64,000 nt of DNA from Lachnospiraceae bacterium (GCA_022794035.1 JAAWDX010000006.1:62001-126000), one strand, 5' to 3'. Shown: positions 34,149 through 43,162, counted from the stretch's first letter. Notes: generated by a model not told the origin, from the sequence alone. Numbers and translations are program-made.

Positions 34149-35681
34149 TCAAATAGGCTCATTTCTGAAATGGATTCCCAGCCAAGAGGTAGACACCTCG
34201 TAGGCGGCGCTTGCTGTGTCATAAAATGCATTATAATCGCTGGTGCGCATGCTGGATTCTGTTTTAGCCTGCCACACAGGTATATCGGCGCCCACATAAT
34301 ACATCACATGGTATCCGTAATTGGTTTCTACAATATCGGTATCGCCAGCTTTACGAGCAGCGTCAAAGCACCAGTCATTAAAATTCGTGACCATTTGCCC
34401 CGGCTGCACACGTTCATATAAGCCTCCGGCGGCCTGTGATGCTGTGTCTGCTGTATTTTCCGAAGCCAGCTGCGCAAAGCTCTCTTCGTTTGCGCTGCCT
34501 TCTTTCCACTGTTTTAAAAGCGCTTCTGCCTGTTCTTTGCCCGTCTTTTTGGCGTCTTCATTTTGCATATCGGATACACTAACCAAAATATGCCGCACAT
34601 TGACGGTTTTCGTTTCGTCCCGTTTCATGGGCTGCACCATATACACAACATAAAAGCTTTTGCCGTCGTCTGTCTCTATCAAAGCTTTATCGCCAGCCTT
34701 TACTTCCTCGCTGAACGCCCATTCAGCTACCTTGCTGTTCAAATAATTAGCTGATGAATACTGCACATTTTCCATCAACGAGGTATCCTTCGCTTCGACA
34801 CCTTCTGCCGCTGTCTCCTGTGCCTTTTTAAGTGCTGCTTCAGAGAAGGACTGCTCATCACTTACTTTATCAAAAAATTCCTCGGCACTCTTTTTAGCTT
34901 CCTCTGCCGTTACTCCCAGACTCGTCTCAGAGGGATCCACCGCCTTAAAGCTTTCAACTCTAAAGCTAGTTGTCGTAAATTCATTTTTATGTTCTTTGTA
35001 ATAAGCCTCCAGTTGCTCCTTGCTGTACTGCGGCTCATCCGTTTTATAATCCTTGTAAGACTGTGCCAGCAGCTCGCGCTGAACACACTGCTTAAATAGC
35101 TCCAGATTAAAACCGGTTCCATAATTTTGGGCCAGATACTCATCCGCCTTCTGTCCCTTGGCATCAGCAGCCTGCTTAACCTGCTCCAGCAGCTCATCCA
35201 CCTTTTTTTGTTCCTCTTCTGGCAGCGTATAGCCGTTTTTCTCTGCTTCCGATGCCAGCACAACAAGCTGTGTTAACTGGGCTATCGCATTATTGCTGAA
35301 ATATTCTGCATAGGTCTGATCTTCAGACATATCCTGACTTTTTAAGGAACGGTTTAAGTTGATCGGTACATTTTCCGCACCTACATAGGATACCATCGTC
35401 TGATAATAATTGCTGAATGATGTCTGATAATAATAGCTGTACTCAGCCGTACTGATCTTGGTATCACCAATGGTAACAGCTGTAAGCCATCTTTTAGTGA
35501 TTGCCAGCTGCGGCAAAACAAGGGCGGCCACCAAAAGGACGGCAGCGACTGCCGCGCTGATAACCTTTATTTTCTGCTTTGTTTTATACTTAATTTTAGC
35601 ATTTGCTCTTTTGCGATTCAATTCTCGTCTCTTTTGAGCTTCTTTTCTTCTCTGGTCAATCTTGGATTGCGTATCGGACAT
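34149..35681 (-). CDS. Membrane-anchored parvulin-type peptidyl-prolyl isomerase (PrsA/SurA-like foldase)
   Basis: 510 residues. The N terminus is highly basic, then a single membrane anchor (about residues 40-60) without a lipobox Cys, so it is held by a transmembrane helix rather than a lipid. A SurA_N-like helical region covers about 90-250. The parvulin domain is at about 355-470, with VNVRHILVSVSD and the later GGLYERVQPGQMV and ETNYGYHVMYYV strands. Such proteins fold secreted proteins outside the membrane. Start ATG has AAAGG 11 nt upstream. It is adjacent to the large secreted protein gene but has its own promoter and terminator. Confidence 0.88.
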   Translation of the reverse strand: MSDTQSKIDQRRKEAQKRRELNRKRANAKIKYKTKQKIKVISAAVAAVLLVAALVLPQLAITKRWLTAVTIGDTKISTAEYSYYYQTSFSNYYQTMVSYVGAENVPINLNRSLKSQDMSEDQTYAEYFSNNAIAQLTQLVVLASEAEKNGYTLPEEEQKKVDELLEQVKQAADAKGQKADEYLAQNYGTGFNLELFKQCVQRELLAQSYKDYKTDEPQYSKEQLEAYYKEHKNEFTTTSFRVESFKAVDPSETSLGVTAEEAKKSAEEFFDKVSDEQSFSEAALKKAQETAAEGVEAKDTSLMENVQYSSANYLNSKVAEWAFSEEVKAGDKALIETDDGKSFYVVYMVQPMKRDETKTVNVRHILVSVSDMQNEDAKKTGKEQAEALLKQWKEGSANEESFAQLASENTADTASQAAGGLYERVQPGQMVTNFNDWCFDAARKAGDTDIVETNYGYHVMYYVGADIPVWQAKTESSMRTSDYNAFYDTASAAYEVSTSWLGIHFRNEPI

Positions 35682-35744
35682 GGTCTTACCAACCTTTCAA
35701 TCTAGTATTGATCTGCTCTTTTAAAAGGACAGATAACTATAGGC

Positions 35745-35773
35745 ATTATAGCACCATCTGTTTTAAAAAGCAA
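35745..35773 (-). promoter_or_regulatory. Predicted sigma-A promoter of the foldase gene
   Basis: TTGCTT (35768-35773) and perfect TATAAT (35745-35750), 17-nt spacing; the -35 begins 3 bp after the ylbJ stop codon. Confidence 0.7.
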
Positions 35774-35775
35774 TG

Positions 35776-36669
35776 TCACATCCCTAAAATCTGACAAATT
35801 ACCAGCGTCATCGCCGCCGCTGTCCCTCCCTGCAAGATCTTTAGCATTACATAACGTCCGGCCGCAACCGGCGCTTTTTCTGCTGCTGAAAGGCTCTGCA
35901 GAATTACGCATAAGCCGGAAAAATTCAGCAGAAAGCTGCAGGCTGTCAGCTTCCATTTGATTGGCAGCTTAGCTACGGCAATAAGCCGCAGTCCGTTTGT
36001 CATTTCTAAAAAGCTGCCTAAATAGCCGGGAATCCATTGAAGCATTACAGAAAAAAGCGCAATGAAACCAGCCACTTTTAGCATGAGCTCCGCGGCATTT
36101 CCTACAGCATCTCCTAAGAGCCGCCCCAGTCCTGCCTGCGGCAAAGCTGCCGGCAGCGTCTGATTTTCCCGCTTTGCGGGATGTCTTTTATTTTGAATTC
36201 TGAAGCGTCTATGGGTAAACAGCAGGGTGAGAACAGCGGCACCTGCCCACTGAATAAGCAGGAGCATGTAGCCATAGTACACATTCTCTAAAAGCCCGAC
36301 TCCGAGTGTGCCGATGACAAAGAGCGGGCCTGCCATATTGCAGAGGGCTGCCAGGGCTGTGACTTCATCCCTGGGAATCTGCTTTTGCTGAAATAGCTGG
36401 GCGGCGGTCATGCTGCCTACCGGATAGCCTGAGATCATGCCGCTGATAAAGGTAAATATGCGCGGCGGCATACAAAAGAAGTTCTGCAGCTGAAGCAGCA
36501 AATTGATGCAGACTACAAAAGGAAGCTGTGAGGGCAGGACGACCTGATACCATAAGACGAGTCCTTGTTTGACTCCTTCCATGGCTTTTGCCGGCTGCAG
36601 CATTAAAAAGACTAAAAAAAGAATCACGCCTGCGATAAGCATGATTCTTTTCTTGATTATGAACATCAT
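35776..36669 (-). CDS. ylbJ: YlbJ-family sporulation integral membrane protein
   Basis: About 297 residues with 7-8 hydrophobic segments; shorter than B. subtilis YlbJ (about 400). The segments PSQLPFVVCINLL, SGMISGYPVGSMTAAQL (about 80-96) and NMAGPLFVIGTLGVGLL (about 112-128) are the recognisable nucleoside-recognition/YlbJ parts. In B. subtilis ylbJ is switched on in the mother cell and is needed for spore envelope formation. The start is at ATGATG with GGAGG 5-8 nt upstream; a TTG 12 nt earlier, which overlaps the ribosome binding site, is not used. It follows rsmD-coaD as in B. subtilis. Confidence 0.8.
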   Translation of the reverse strand: MMFIIKKRIMLIAGVILFLVFLMLQPAKAMEGVKQGLVLWYQVVLPSQLPFVVCINLLLQLQNFFCMPPRIFTFISGMISGYPVGSMTAAQLFQQKQIPRDEVTALAALCNMAGPLFVIGTLGVGLLENVYYGYMLLLIQWAGAAVLTLLFTHRRFRIQNKRHPAKRENQTLPAALPQAGLGRLLGDAVGNAAELMLKVAGFIALFSVMLQWIPGYLGSFLEMTNGLRLIAVAKLPIKWKLTACSFLLNFSGLCVILQSLSAAEKAPVAAGRYVMLKILQGGTAAAMTLVICQILGM

Positions 36670-36745
36670 GACCGCCTCCAAAGACTTTGGTTTACTGTAT
36701 GCCTCTAGAGGTGCGTATTATTACTATGTTGAAAAGCAAATATTT

Positions 36746-37297
36746 TTAATCTCTATGAATATTGAGCTCTTTGCGGTTCTGCTGCAAAATGCGGCTCTTT
36801 TGCTCGATGACTGCTGAAAAATCCTTTGCCTTAGCATCAATTGTACCGATGACTTCGTAAAGGCGCTCGTGCGTAAAGCTGGTCAGCTGCTTCATCTGAT
36901 CGTCAATCTGCATAAGCAAATCGTCTGCATATTCTTTCGCACCCATCCGCATATCTTTAGAGACGCGTTTGGCATTTTCGACAATTTCTTCGGCCTGCGC
37001 GTATGCTTTACGCGTTACCTCATGCTCATTGATCATCTTAGCCCGCTCTTCTTCTGCTTCCTTGATCTTGCTCTCTGCTTCCCGCTGAGCCTCTACAATA
37101 ATACGGTTTTTCTCCTCTAATACCCATTTTGACTGCTCAATTTCAGTAGGCATTTTCAAACGGATATCCGTAATCAAATCAAAAAGCTCTTCCCGGTCCA
37201 CCAATACCTTGTCACTAAAAGGCACCGATTTGGCCTGTTCTAAAATTTCTTCAATACTCGCTAAAATCTCTTCAATTTCCATCTGACGATCCATCAT
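36746..37297 (-). CDS. Coiled-coil protein, DivIVA/ATPase-stalk-like, unknown function
   Basis: 183 residues, strongly acidic/basic with long heptad stretches (about residues 15-35 and 60-150) and no membrane segment. KMPTEIEQSKWVLEEKNRII (about 49-68) followed by EAQREAESKIKEAEEERA is a conserved stretch of a clostridial family that I know only as uncharacterised. It starts one base after coaD ends, with AGGAGG upstream of an ATGATG pair. Position between coaD and ylbJ suggests cotranscription. A cytoplasmic scaffold role is an inference from the coiled coil only. Confidence 0.8.
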   Translation of the reverse strand: MMDRQMEIEEILASIEEILEQAKSVPFSDKVLVDREELFDLITDIRLKMPTEIEQSKWVLEEKNRIIVEAQREAESKIKEAEEERAKMINEHEVTRKAYAQAEEIVENAKRVSKDMRMGAKEYADDLLMQIDDQMKQLTSFTHERLYEVIGTIDAKAKDFSAVIEQKSRILQQNRKELNIHRD

Positions 37298-37298
37298 G

Positions 37299-37775
37299 CT
37301 ACCTCCTGAATTGATATATCTTCTCTAGTGCCTTTCTGGGAACAAAATGTTCCACATCCCCGTTATGCCGCAAAATGTCTTTTACGATCGTTGAACTAAT
37401 GAATGAATACTGCACGTTTGTGGTTAAAAAAACCGTTTCCATCTCTGAATATAAATTGCGATTCGCCTGCGCCATTTGCAGCTCATATTCAAAATCTGTT
37501 ACTGCCCGCAGTCCGCGAATCACCATGGTAGCCCCTTCCTGCCGAAGGAAATCGACCAAAAGTCCTTCAAAGGGACGTATCTCTACATTCGTTAAATGCG
37601 CTGTGGCCTCTTGCAATAATTCAATGCGCTGCTGCACTGAAAACATGGGACTTTTCGTACCGTTTAACAGCACGCCTACGATCAGTTTATCGACAATCTT
37701 AGCTCCCCGCTCGATAATGTCTAAATGCCCCAGCGTAACTGGATCAAAACTGCCTGGATATACTCCAACCCGCAT
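37299..37775 (-). CDS. coaD: Phosphopantetheine adenylyltransferase
   Basis: 158 residues (B. subtilis 161). Transfers AMP from ATP to 4'-phosphopantetheine, the fourth step of coenzyme A synthesis. The cytidylyltransferase fold is evident from GVYPGSFDPVTLGHLDII at the N terminus (HIGH-type motif TLGH), VIRGLRAVTDFEYELQMA (about 86-103) and the ISSTIVKDI segment (about 127-135). It is 14 bp downstream of rsmD, the widespread rsmD-coaD pair. Confidence 0.98.
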   Translation of the reverse strand: MRVGVYPGSFDPVTLGHLDIIERGAKIVDKLIVGVLLNGTKSPMFSVQQRIELLQEATAHLTNVEIRPFEGLLVDFLRQEGATMVIRGLRAVTDFEYELQMAQANRNLYSEMETVFLTTNVQYSFISSTIVKDILRHNGDVEHFVPRKALEKIYQFRR

Positions 37776-37789
37776 GCACTGCTCTCTTT

Positions 37790-38344
37790 CTACTCTAAAG
37801 CCAGCCGAAAAAATGAAAACTTCGTAGTCTTATAGCACTTTTCCTTAATCAGTGTCAGCCCTGCAGCTGTTATTTCTGTTTCAGAAGAAGATTCTACAAT
37901 CAAAATGCCTTCTGGCTTTAATAGTTTATATTCTGAGATCATGGCACAGATTTTGTCTTCCCATCCTTTTTGATAAGGAGGATCCATAAAAATCATATCA
38001 AATGTACGGCTTGCCTGACTTAGCTTCTGCAAAGCTTTTTCCACTGAAATAGGCCAAATCTTTGCTTTTTGTTCCATCTTTAAATTCTTAAGATTGGAAA
38101 CAATACAGGAAAGTGCTTTTGAATCCTGCTCCGCCAGATCCAAGCTCTTCGCTCCTCTCGACAGTGCTTCTATTCCAATTGCGCCGCTGCCAGCAAACAA
38201 ATCTAGAAATTCTGCCTGCGGTACGTCAAACTGAATCATGCCAAACAACGCTTCTTTTAAACGATCCGTCGTCGGTCTTGTATTCATGCCTTCCGGCGCC
38301 AAAAGCTTACGTCCTTTGGCACTCCCCGCAATGACTCGCATCAT
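37790..38344 (-). CDS. rsmD: 16S rRNA (guanine(966)-N(2))-methyltransferase
   Basis: 184 residues. Methylates G966 of 16S rRNA during 30S assembly. SAM-binding motif DLFAGSGAIGIEALSRGA (about 48-65) and catalytic FMDPPYQKG (about 118-126, the DPPY motif) are visible. The N terminus VIAGSAKGRKLLAPEG is typical. The ATG doublet at 38344/38341 leaves the exact start open by one codon; AAAGG is 11-14 nt upstream. First gene of the rsmD-coaD operon. Confidence 0.97.
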   Translation of the reverse strand: MMRVIAGSAKGRKLLAPEGMNTRPTTDRLKEALFGMIQFDVPQAEFLDLFAGSGAIGIEALSRGAKSLDLAEQDSKALSCIVSNLKNLKMEQKAKIWPISVEKALQKLSQASRTFDMIFMDPPYQKGWEDKICAMISEYKLLKPEGILIVESSSETEITAAGLTLIKEKCYKTTKFSFFRLALE

Positions 38345-38403
38345 AAATCATAAGATCCTTTCTGCCCTACGAAAAGAAAAGGTGCCCTTGACCTCTTTCT
38401 TTT

Positions 38404-38431
38404 ATTTTATAGATTATTTTCTAAATGTCAA
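38404..38431 (-). promoter_or_regulatory. Predicted sigma-A promoter of rsmD-coaD
   Basis: Perfect TTGACA (38426-38431) and TAAAAT (38404-38409), 16-nt spacing, about 60 bp before the start codon. The remainder of 38345-38635 holds no gene. Confidence 0.7.
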
Positions 38432-38549
38432 GAATCGCGAACAAAAAATTACAAATATTTTACGATTTCTTTCTATATCCAGAAATTGTCACTTATAAAA
38501 GTAATAAAAACGCGCATTCTATTAGCGAACTCAAAACCGAAATTGATTT

Positions 38550-38597
38550 CCGGGCTTTGAGATTCAAACCGGTTTCCTGCTGATTCTCTCAGCCCGG
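38550..38597. other. Long inverted repeat upstream of the SASP gene
   Basis: CCGGGCT-tt-GAGA (38550-38562) is complementary to TCTCAGCCCGG (38587-38597) with a 2-nt bulge; the 24-nt loop has a CCGG core. The element ends 39 bp before the SASP start codon. No T-run follows, so it does not look like a terminator. Recognised forespore sigma-G promoter elements are not clear. Confidence 0.5.
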
Positions 38598-38635
38598 AAC
38601 CGAAAATACTATTTATTATTTTGGAGGAAATGATT

Positions 38636-38851
38636 ATGTCTAGCAAATCTAAAAAAGCAGTTCCTGAAGCCAGCCAGGCTATGGAGCAGTTCAAGTATGA
38701 AGTAGCCAACGAGATTGGCGTTCCGTTGAAACAGGGTTACAACGGAGACCTGACTTCCGCTCAGAACGGTTATGTTGGCGGATATATGGTTAAGAAGATG
38801 ATCGAGAAGGCTGAAGCAGACATGGCCGGCAAAAGCGGTTCCAAGTTCTAA
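38636..38851 (+). CDS. Alpha/beta-type small acid-soluble spore protein
   Basis: 71 residues. These proteins coat DNA in the dormant spore and are degraded by the GPR protease on germination. Diagnostic sequence: EQFKYEVANEIGVPLKQGYNG, containing the cleavage region (EVANE, equivalent to EIASE), then GDLTSAQNGYVGGYMVKKMIE. The ATG at 38636 has GGAGG at 8 nt; an in-frame ATG 15 nt earlier overlaps the ribosome binding site. This shows that the organism is a spore former or descends from one. Monocistronic with its own terminator. Confidence 0.96.
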   Translation: MSSKSKKAVPEASQAMEQFKYEVANEIGVPLKQGYNGDLTSAQNGYVGGYMVKKMIEKAEADMAGKSGSKF

Positions 38852-38863
38852 GTAAGCCAATAG

Positions 38864-38898
38864 CGGGGAGCCTGCGCATATTCGCAGCTCCCCGTTTT
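38864..38898. terminator. Bidirectional terminator between SASP gene and recG
   Basis: CGGGGAGC and GCG pair with CGC and GCTCCCCG around a short loop, followed by TTTT on the plus side; the recG stop codon lies at its right end. Confidence 0.82.
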
Positions 38899-40948
38899 AG
38901 GATTCAATTACTGCTTTTTCCCAGAATGCCTTTAATTCTTTAGCAATCCCCTCATGAGACAGCTGCTTTAAATTCGGATCGGAGAGCATCACGGTCTGTG
39001 CAAGCGCCTGCGCTTCTTTTAAAATCGCAACATCCCGGTACAGATCTGCCAGCTTAAAATCCGGCAGTCCATGCTGTCTAAGTCCAAATACATCGCCGGC
39101 TCCTCTGAGCCGCAAATCTTCCTCCGCAATAAAAAAGCCATCCGTACTGTCCACCATGATTTTCATGCGTTTGCGCGTCTGGGTCTGTTTGCTATCTGTA
39201 ACAAGCACGCAATAGGACTCTGCCTTTCCTCTGCCGACGCGGCCCCGCAGCTGATGCAGCTGTGCCAGGCCAAACCGCTCGGCATTCTCAATAATGATAA
39301 GCGACGCATTGGGCACATTGACTCCCACTTCTATGACGGTCGTGGCAACTAAAATTTGTGTCTGTCCCTTTGAAAAGGCCTCCATGGCCGCGTCTTTTTC
39401 TGCGGCCTTCATCTGACCGTGCAGCACACCAACAGCCAGATCCGGAAAAATCATGCTTTGCAGAAAAGAGGCATACTCTACTGCTGAGCGCAGCTCTGCT
39501 TCCTTTTCCTCGCTCTCATCCTCTTCGACCATGGGACAGATGATATATACCTGATGGCCTAATGCAATCTGCTTTCTGATAAATCCATATAGCCGCTGTT
39601 CATAGGAGCGATCCACACAAAAGGTCTGAATTGGCGTCCTGCCCGGCGGCAGCTGATCCACAATGGAAATATCCATATCCCCGTATAAAATCATAGCCAG
39701 TGTCCGCGGAATCGGTGTTGCCGTCATGACCATTACATTCGGCGTTTTCCCTTTGCCCGCTAATGCAATGCGCTGTCTCACGCCAAACCGATGCTGTTCA
39801 TCTGTGATAACTAAGCCCAGATTTTGATATACAACCGTTTCTGAAATCAGGGCATGTGTGCCAATCACCACTTGAATGCTGCCGTCTGCAAGCCCCTGCA
39901 GTGCCTCTCGCCTTTCTTTGCCCTTTATCGTCCCGGTGAGCAGCGCCGTGCGAATATGCATTTTGGCAAACCATTTTTGCGCTTCTGCCGCATGCTGCCT
40001 TGCCAGCACCTCGGTCGGCGCCATGAGCGCTGCCTGATATCCATTATAAGCGGCTGTATACATAGCGAGAAAAGCTAAAAGCGTTTTCCCGCATCCTACA
40101 TCTCCCTGTATAAGACGGTTCATGGCCTGCTGCGCAGCCAAATCCTGCTTCACTTCCTGCCACACCCTTTGCTGCGCCTCCGTCAGCCGATAGGGCAGCT
40201 GATCAAGCCATGCCTTTTCCTTTTGCTCTTGACTGCTGATCTGAACCCCGCTTTCATTTCCTCCCATCTTACGCTTCATTTTATGCAGCGCAAGCTGCTG
40301 TACAAACAGCTCGTCAAACACTAACCGATGCCTGGCCTCCTCCTGCTCCTCAAAGCTTTCCGGATAGTGCATCGCACGCAGCGCCTGACTTTGCTCCATC
40401 AGATTCTGACGATAGGCAGGCGGCAGCGGATCCTTTTGGCTCTGCAAATAAGAAAGCGCATTGGCCACAGCGCTTTGCACCATTTTCTGTGTCAGTCCGC
40501 CGCCCAACGGGTAAATTGGTATAATCCCCGGCATCTCCTGCTCTGCCTTTTGTACCTGCGGTGAAGTGAGCTGAATCCGGTTATAATTTCTTTTAATTTT
40601 TCCTTTAAACAGATAAATTTGATCCTCCTGCAGGTTCTTAACCAAATACGGCTGGTTAAACCAGACGACAGCCAGCTCGCCTGTTTCGTCGGCAATCCTT
40701 GCATTTGTAATCGTCCATTTTCCTTTATGGAAATTGCGCGGGCCAGAAATAAGACGGGCGCGGATGACTACATCCTCGCCCAATTGAATATTGCTAATCG
40801 GAGTCCTGCTTCGCTCATCCAGATATGTGCGGGGAAAGTATGTCAGCACATCCATCACACTTTCCATGCCATTTTTAAAAAACAATTCCGCTCTCTGGTT
40901 GCCGATGCCTTTTAACTCTGTCAGCTTGATTTCATTTAATTCGTTCAT
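38897..40948 (-). CDS. recG: ATP-dependent DNA helicase RecG
   Basis: 683 residues, as in B. subtilis (682). RecG reverses stalled forks and migrates Holliday junctions. An N-terminal wedge/OB domain (about 1-190) is followed by the SF2 core: Walker A GDVGCGKTLLAFLAMYTAA (about 283-301), DEQHRFGVRQR (about 383-393, DEAH-like box), TATPIPRTLAMILYGDMD (about 408-425) and QLRGRVGRGKAESYC (about 592-606). It begins 11 bp after fakA with a weak ribosome binding site. The fakA-recG junction resembles the B. subtilis yloV-sdaAB-sdaAA-recG locus without the serine dehydratase genes. Confidence 0.98.
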   Translation of the reverse strand: MNELNEIKLTELKGIGNQRAELFFKNGMESVMDVLTYFPRTYLDERSRTPISNIQLGEDVVIRARLISGPRNFHKGKWTITNARIADETGELAVVWFNQPYLVKNLQEDQIYLFKGKIKRNYNRIQLTSPQVQKAEQEMPGIIPIYPLGGGLTQKMVQSAVANALSYLQSQKDPLPPAYRQNLMEQSQALRAMHYPESFEEQEEARHRLVFDELFVQQLALHKMKRKMGGNESGVQISSQEQKEKAWLDQLPYRLTEAQQRVWQEVKQDLAAQQAMNRLIQGDVGCGKTLLAFLAMYTAAYNGYQAALMAPTEVLARQHAAEAQKWFAKMHIRTALLTGTIKGKERREALQGLADGSIQVVIGTHALISETVVYQNLGLVITDEQHRFGVRQRIALAGKGKTPNVMVMTATPIPRTLAMILYGDMDISIVDQLPPGRTPIQTFCVDRSYEQRLYGFIRKQIALGHQVYIICPMVEEDESEEKEAELRSAVEYASFLQSMIFPDLAVGVLHGQMKAAEKDAAMEAFSKGQTQILVATTVIEVGVNVPNASLIIIENAERFGLAQLHQLRGRVGRGKAESYCVLVTDSKQTQTRKRMKIMVDSTDGFFIAEEDLRLRGAGDVFGLRQHGLPDFKLADLYRDVAILKEAQALAQTVMLSDPNLKQLSHEGIAKELKAFWEKAVIES

Positions 40949-40959
40949 TCGGTCTCTGT

Positions 40960-42630
40960 TTATTCGGCAGAAAGCAAGAAATAATACAATGGCTGGCCGC
41001 CTTCTTGAATCTCTACCTCTACCTCCGGATATTTCTCCTCAATATATTGCTGCAGCTCTTCAGCCTGCTGCTGCGTGGCCTCTTCTCCATAATATACCGT
41101 AAGGATACTGGTGGTATCGCTGATCATTTCATCTATCAGCTGCTCTGTTGTCTGCATAAGCTCCTGTCCCACCTTACAGATATCTTCATTCATCAGCGCC
41201 AAAATATCCTGCGCCTTAATGGAAAATTCTCCCATGTGTGTATCGCGCACAGCATAAGTGACGGATCCAGAAACAACAAGCTCCAGACTCTCTTTCATTT
41301 GCTCTTCATTAGCCTGTGCATTTTCTCCCGGCATATAGCTAATCATGGCTGAAATTCCCTGAGGAACGCTTTTGGTCGGAATTACATGCAGCTGCTTATC
41401 CTCCAATAGCTCGGCTGCCTGCTGCGCTGCCAAGATGATATTTTTATTATTAGGTAGTACAAAAACATGATCTGCATTTACCTTCTGCGCCGCTTCTAAA
41501 ATATCCTCCGTGCTGGGATTCATGGTCTGTCCGCCGCTGATCACCTGATCAACGCCCAGCTCTTTGAAGATATTTTTCAAACCCTCGCCAACAGAAATCG
41601 TAATAAACCCGATCTCTTTGCGCGGCTCTTCCTTTTGGGGAATCTCCTGTGATGTGCTTTCCTGTGACATATCCAAAATATTCTGATGCTGTAAGCGCAT
41701 ATTATCTACTTTAATGCTGGAAAGACTGCCCATGCTGACGCCCTTTTGAATGGCCAGACCAGGATCATTCGTATGTACATGAACCTTGATCAGCTCTCCA
41801 TCGGCTACTACAACTAAGGAATCGCCAATACTGCTCAGATATTCTCTGACCTCTGCTTCTCTGCTTTCCGCATCCTTTACGCCATCAACAATAAACTCTG
41901 TACAGTATCCAAACTCTATCGCCTCTGTAGAGAATACTGCCTGTGCACTCTCGCTCTTATGCCCTGCTGCTGCTTGAGCCGCGCCGGTCAGCGCAAGCAG
42001 TGGATCGATCATATCATCCTCTCTTTTCAAGGCCTCCAGCATGCCGTGATAGATAAATAAAAGACCTTTGCCGCCGGCATCCACCACTCCGGCTTCCTTT
42101 AGAACGGGCAGCATATCCGGTGTTTTTAACAAAATTTCTTCTCCGTATTCAATCGCCTGTGTCAGGACTTCTTCGATGTCATCCGACTGCAGCGCCACTT
42201 CCAGTGCTCTCGTTGCCGCCGCCTTCGCCACCGTTAAGATCGTTCCCTCTTTAGGCTTCATGACCGCCTTATAGGCTGTTTCCACACCGTTTTCCATTGC
42301 CGTTGCAAATGTGACAGCATTGATATCCTCACATCCTGTAAGACCGCGGGAGAACCCCCGGAACAGCTGCGACACAATTACGCCGGAGTTTCCTCTTGCT
42401 CCGCGAAGCGCTCCTGAAGAAAGCGCTTTTGATATCTCTGCAGCGGAAGTCTGTTCCGTTTTCAGAACCTCCTTCACCGCTGACGTCACCGTCAATGACA
42501 TATTGGTGCCAGTATCCCCATCCGGCACCGGAAATACGTTCATTTCGTCAACCAATTTTTTGTTTGCTTCCAGCAAATTAGCGCCGGCTACCAGCATTTG
42601 ACGAAATTTCTGACCGTTCATTGTATTCAC
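40960..42630 (-). CDS. fakA: Fatty acid kinase A-type protein (YloV, DAK2 domain)
   Basis: 556 residues. FakA phosphorylates fatty acids presented by DegV-family FakB proteins, feeding exogenous fatty acids to phospholipid synthesis. The N-terminal DhaL-like domain has ATP/Mg motifs MNVFPVPDGDTGTNMSLT (about 30-47) and GARGNSGVIVSQLFRG (about 77-92). A middle and a C-terminal DegV-like region complete the normal architecture. The start is GTG at 42630 (GGAGG 9 nt upstream) or the ATG three codons later; both give the same core. It follows yloU by 19 bp. Confidence 0.93.
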   Translation of the reverse strand: MNTMNGQKFRQMLVAGANLLEANKKLVDEMNVFPVPDGDTGTNMSLTVTSAVKEVLKTEQTSAAEISKALSSGALRGARGNSGVIVSQLFRGFSRGLTGCEDINAVTFATAMENGVETAYKAVMKPKEGTILTVAKAAATRALEVALQSDDIEEVLTQAIEYGEEILLKTPDMLPVLKEAGVVDAGGKGLLFIYHGMLEALKREDDMIDPLLALTGAAQAAAGHKSESAQAVFSTEAIEFGYCTEFIVDGVKDAESREAEVREYLSSIGDSLVVVADGELIKVHVHTNDPGLAIQKGVSMGSLSSIKVDNMRLQHQNILDMSQESTSQEIPQKEEPRKEIGFITISVGEGLKNIFKELGVDQVISGGQTMNPSTEDILEAAQKVNADHVFVLPNNKNIILAAQQAAELLEDKQLHVIPTKSVPQGISAMISYMPGENAQANEEQMKESLELVVSGSVTYAVRDTHMGEFSIKAQDILALMNEDICKVGQELMQTTEQLIDEMISDTTSILTVYYGEEATQQQAEELQQYIEEKYPEVEVEIQEGGQPLYYFLLSAE

Positions 42631-42649
42631 CTACTTATTCCTCCCAGGC

Positions 42650-43018
42650 TTATGATCTTTCTTGATGATCGGTGCGGATCCCCTCAACATAAACACTGAC
42701 ATCCGTCACTTCAAGGCCAAGCATATCCTTAACCTTATATTTGACATTACTGATTAAATTATCTGCAATCGTTGAAATATTAGTTCCGTATTCAACAATA
42801 ATATGAAATTCGATAGTAGTTTGATCTTCTGCCGTCCTGACCTTGATTCCCTTTGTCAGGCTTTCTCCCAGAAGCAGCTGGACAAGACCATCTTTTACAT
42901 TCGTGGAAGCCATTCCTACCACGCCATAGCATTCTAGTGCGGCTAAGCCTGCTGCCTTGGCGATTACTTCGTCATCAATGACCACATTCCCAAACTCTGT
43001 TGTGAATCTAGCTGCCAT
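42650..43018 (-). CDS. Asp23/Gls24-family envelope stress response protein (YloU)
   Basis: 122 residues, full-length for the family. Features: ITDEVIAKAAG-like start (VIDDEVIAKAAGLAALECYG, about 10-29), VVGMASTNVKDG and an HIIVEYGTNISTIADNL strand-helix unit. Asp23 proteins are cytoplasmic and membrane associated, linked to envelope or alkaline stress; YloU of B. subtilis occupies the same position beside yloV. It is preceded by GGGAGG and a good promoter. Confidence 0.9.
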   Translation of the reverse strand: MAARFTTEFGNVVIDDEVIAKAAGLAALECYGVVGMASTNVKDGLVQLLLGESLTKGIKVRTAEDQTTIEFHIIVEYGTNISTIADNLISNVKYKVKDMLGLEVTDVSVYVEGIRTDHQERS

Positions 43019-43072
43019 CTCCTAACCTCCCTTTCACTTTTCAGCTTTTCAGCTGCTTTGCGCTATGCTCTT

Positions 43073-43101
43073 ATTATACATGATAAGTTCAGTTGTTACA
43101 A
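43073..43101 (-). promoter_or_regulatory. Predicted promoter of yloU-fakA-recG
   Basis: TTGTAA (43096-43101) and perfect TATAAT (43073-43078), 17-nt spacing on the minus strand. Confidence 0.75.
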
Positions 43102-43112
43102 GCTTTTTACAA

Positions 43113-43162
43113 AATAAAAAAATCGAGCGACTTCAGCGAATACGCCGCTTTTCTCGCTCGAT
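43113..43162 (-). terminator. Terminator of rpmB
   Basis: ATCGAGCGA (43122-43130) pairs with TCGCTCGAT (43154-43162), with an inner AGCG/CGCT stem; the minus strand continues in seven T residues. It separates rpmB from yloU. Confidence 0.88.
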
